DNA from: Trissonchulus latispiculum
Taxonomy: Eukaryota; Nematoda; Enoplea; Enoplida; Ironidae
Direction: 5' to 3'
NCBI GenBank assembly: GCA_030248195.1
Contig: JASAND010005702.1
Location: 1 to 64,000 of the forward strand
DNA length: 64,000 bases
A program made the position numbers and the translations under genes. Numbering within the stretch: the stretch's first letter is position 1; each line of letters opens with the position of its first letter. This document shows, one piece after another, positions 62,401 through 64,000 of this stretch. The notes under the pieces are model-generated. The model did not search any database. It saw only the letters and a list, made by a program, of their open reading frames with translations, and had not been told where the DNA came from.

Positions 62401-62523
62401 TTTTCTTTTCTATTAGATACTTAAAAATTTGTTCTTCTGTCTTTATGTATTTTGCTTTATTAGTTGTAATATTTTATTTGGAGATGATCCTCGCAGGAGC
62501 TCGTCATGGGAGCCCTGGGGAGA
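59441..62523 (+). other. 3' part of the 11.3-kb element, no recognised gene
   Basis: About 3 kb follow the integrase remnant without recognised domains. Several short frames with hydrophobic stretches (59621-59932, 60584-60895, 62075-62416) occupy the place where some elements carry an envelope-like gene, but nothing identifies them as such. On the minus strand near 61470-61615 a peptide (VRLATKAYCPSEL, then DGPFEVTQEI) resembles an integrase C-terminal module and may be an inverted fragment. Confidence 0.35.
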
Positions 62524-63000
62524 TGTAGTGTATATGCATATGTGTATGCGGGGTGTTTACATTTTTGTTGCGCCTGCAGACTAATTTGCATATTGTCTGC
62601 AGACACTTCCGTTTGCTTACATTTGTGAGTCAGTGTTGCTTGTGTCTGTCTTGTGGGACAGTCGGGTGTACCCGACTGCTCCCTTGTCTCTTCTTGTGTG
62701 TTGCCTTTGCGCTCCTGCAGGTATGTCGGCCAGAGGGCCATTATATTGTGTGCTTGTTATAACATGTATGTGTTAGTGTACTGTGCCGGCCATGCGCCTA
62801 TAATTATAATAAATATAATTTGTATTCTGTAGTTTCTAGGGTTGTTAGGTTTAGTCTAGTTAGGTTACGTAGTATTTCTATAGAGTTATATCTATTGGCG
62901 AGGCTCCCCCAGGACTGGCTCTCCCCAAGCCAGGTGTGTTATCCATTGTGGGCGCAATCCTAGTAGTGGCTTGCACTGTTTATTCGGCATTCCCGCTACA
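62524..63000 (+). repeat. 3' LTR of the 11.3-kb element
   Basis: This copy reads the same as the 5' LTR over all 477 bp. It is preceded by the purine-rich GGGAGCCCTGGGGAGA and followed by the ATTT duplication. Confidence 0.95.
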
Positions 63001-63414
63001 ATTTGGTCGATTTCTATTGATGGCCTGAACATTACAAAGGGACAACAAAACAGCAACAGTGGCCGAAGCAAACAGCAAGAAACGAACGAGTAGTAGTCCA
63101 TCTAAAATTGTGCTCACAATACATTACTAAAATACATTAAGAGCAACTTTAATAAATTTCTAGTGTTGTATTTCTATCCCTCCGACGCTGGTTTCTGATT
63201 TTAGAATGGCTTCCGAATTTGATGAACTCAAAATCGATCGACAGTTGCTTAAAACTGTGTTACTCAAACCAGGAGTACATCATTGCTTTAGTACACGTTA
63301 GAATTTGGCTACATTATCAGAATGACAGATCCTCTGTACGCCGACAACTGTCGCTCCTGCAAATTAGACCATAGCGACCCCCGCCGCAAATTGGTACCTT
63401 TTCGAAATGGTATG
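63001..63414. other. No gene seen
   Basis: This is flanking DNA to the right of the LTR element. No open frame of note or repeat was recognised. Confidence 0.4.
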
Positions 63415-64000
63415 GTTTTGCTTGTTTAAAGAGGGGGCTATTAAAATTGACTCGCCCCGACATTGTCCGATTGGCCTACTTTTTGGCACAAATCTAGAGC
63501 ATGGGTGTGGTCAAAAAATATTGGGTACTGAGATCTTAGTCGCTCTCCAGCCGTGTTCAGCCGTTGCTTTTATGCGCCCGACTCCCCATTTTTCACAACT
63601 AACAACATAATTGATTAAAAATTTCTGCTGACAGCTAGGCGAGGCGCTAGTTTCAAAGTTGCTCTGACTGCTAGGCGAGGCGCTAGCTTCAAAGTTGCTA
63701 TGTGGCATGGCATCATGATTTCGCAAATGTGTTACCACCTGCAGAAAAATACTAGACTTGCGTATCTTATATCTGTATCTAAGGAATTTGCTCTTCGAAT
63801 TTGAAGTTTCGCCAATTTATAAATTTTTGGCTAATGAAACGAAACTTGAAATTCTGGTGCAAGCAATAAGGCTGTAATTTGGCACATACAGAGGTCCTAT
63901 AGTGTCCTATTGTGTCAGATGGTAAGAAGTTCTGCCGACTATAAAAATTTTATGCCAAGTTGAATCTTCAAAAATTGCCGAAACCTCCATTTTCAGTCTG
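63415..64000 (+). mobile_element. Partial copy of the 5-kb fold-back element
   Basis: It matches the left arm 5055-5600: GGGCTATTAAAATTGACTCG, GTCCGATTGGCCTACTTTTT, TTTTTCACAACTAACAACAT, GCAGAAAAATACTAGA and TTCAGTCTG. A small insertion with a duplicated GCTAGGCGAGGCGCTAG word interrupts it near 63636-63690. It runs off the end of the window, so whether a second arm follows is unknown. Confidence 0.75.

Larger units (their letters stand above)
51741..63000 (+). mobile_element. 11.3-kb Gypsy-type LTR retrotransposon with identical LTRs and dead coding region
   Basis: Two 477-bp LTRs, 51741-52217 and 62524-63000, read identically by eye. They begin TGTAGTG and end CGCTACA, with a 4-bp ATTT duplication (51737-51740 and 63001-63004). 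The interior has remnants of gag, protease, reverse transcriptase, RNase H and integrase in Ty3/Gypsy order, all riddled with frame breaks and stops. A purine-rich stretch precedes the 3' LTR. No clear primer-binding site starting with TGG follows the 5' LTR. Identical LTRs mean recent insertion, so the coding decay predates it. Confidence 0.88.

Overview
The window looks like invertebrate animal nuclear DNA rather than bacterial or viral DNA. It is AT-rich and has almost no long open frames. It carries phase-consistent introns with GT..AG borders, a long (TG)n microsatellite, an MFSD8/CLN7-like transporter gene, a CARD-type death-fold exon, and a dense nest of eukaryotic transposable elements. 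I cannot name the species. All coordinates and homologies were read by eye; no search was run.

Layout. 1-1359: tail of a Polinton/Maverick-type protein-primed DNA polymerase B, with one frameshift. 1678-2557: 3' end and candidate LTR of a retrotransposon, with four 24-bp dyads. 3462-12665: nested inverted repeats. Two truncated copies of one LTR family face each other and enclose several fold-back elements. 12739-14413: degenerate gag-like remnant. 15721-15956: fold-back MITE. 16022-20749: last three exons of the MFSD8-like gene, whose final 3.9-kb intron holds the (TG)n tract. 21500-22473 and 31457-31600: a decayed minus-strand polymerase-like coding region, split by a 9-kb LTR retrotransposon (22474-31456). 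That element carries gag and an unknown second ORF but no reverse transcriptase, and its two LTRs agree only at their ends. 31620-31735: candidate tRNA-derived SINE. 32738-33267: gag remnant. 34414-35028: CARD-encoding gene start with a nonsense codon. 35.5-42 kb: short repeats, a 37-kb inverted repeat and a 2.1-kb TIR element. 42.5-42.96 kb: decayed LINE fragment. 43030-48840 (minus): a nearly complete L1/Tx1-type LINE. 49118-50862: a hAT element with a perfect 8-bp target duplication inside another TIR structure. 51741-63000: an 11.3-kb Gypsy-type LTR element with apparently identical 477-bp LTRs but wrecked coding sequence. 63415-64000: another copy of the fold-back family seen at 5 kb.

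The strongest candidate for something undescribed is the LINE at 43-48.8 kb. Its ORF1 carries, after an RNA-binding region and a CCHC knuckle, a NADAR (YbiA-like) domain. Some NADAR proteins remove ADP-ribose from guanine bases, so the element may carry its own ADP-ribosylation-reversal activity. Two further points stand out. The Gypsy element appears to have moved recently although its pol is dead, which implies mobilisation in trans. The gag-only element has LTRs of mixed origin.
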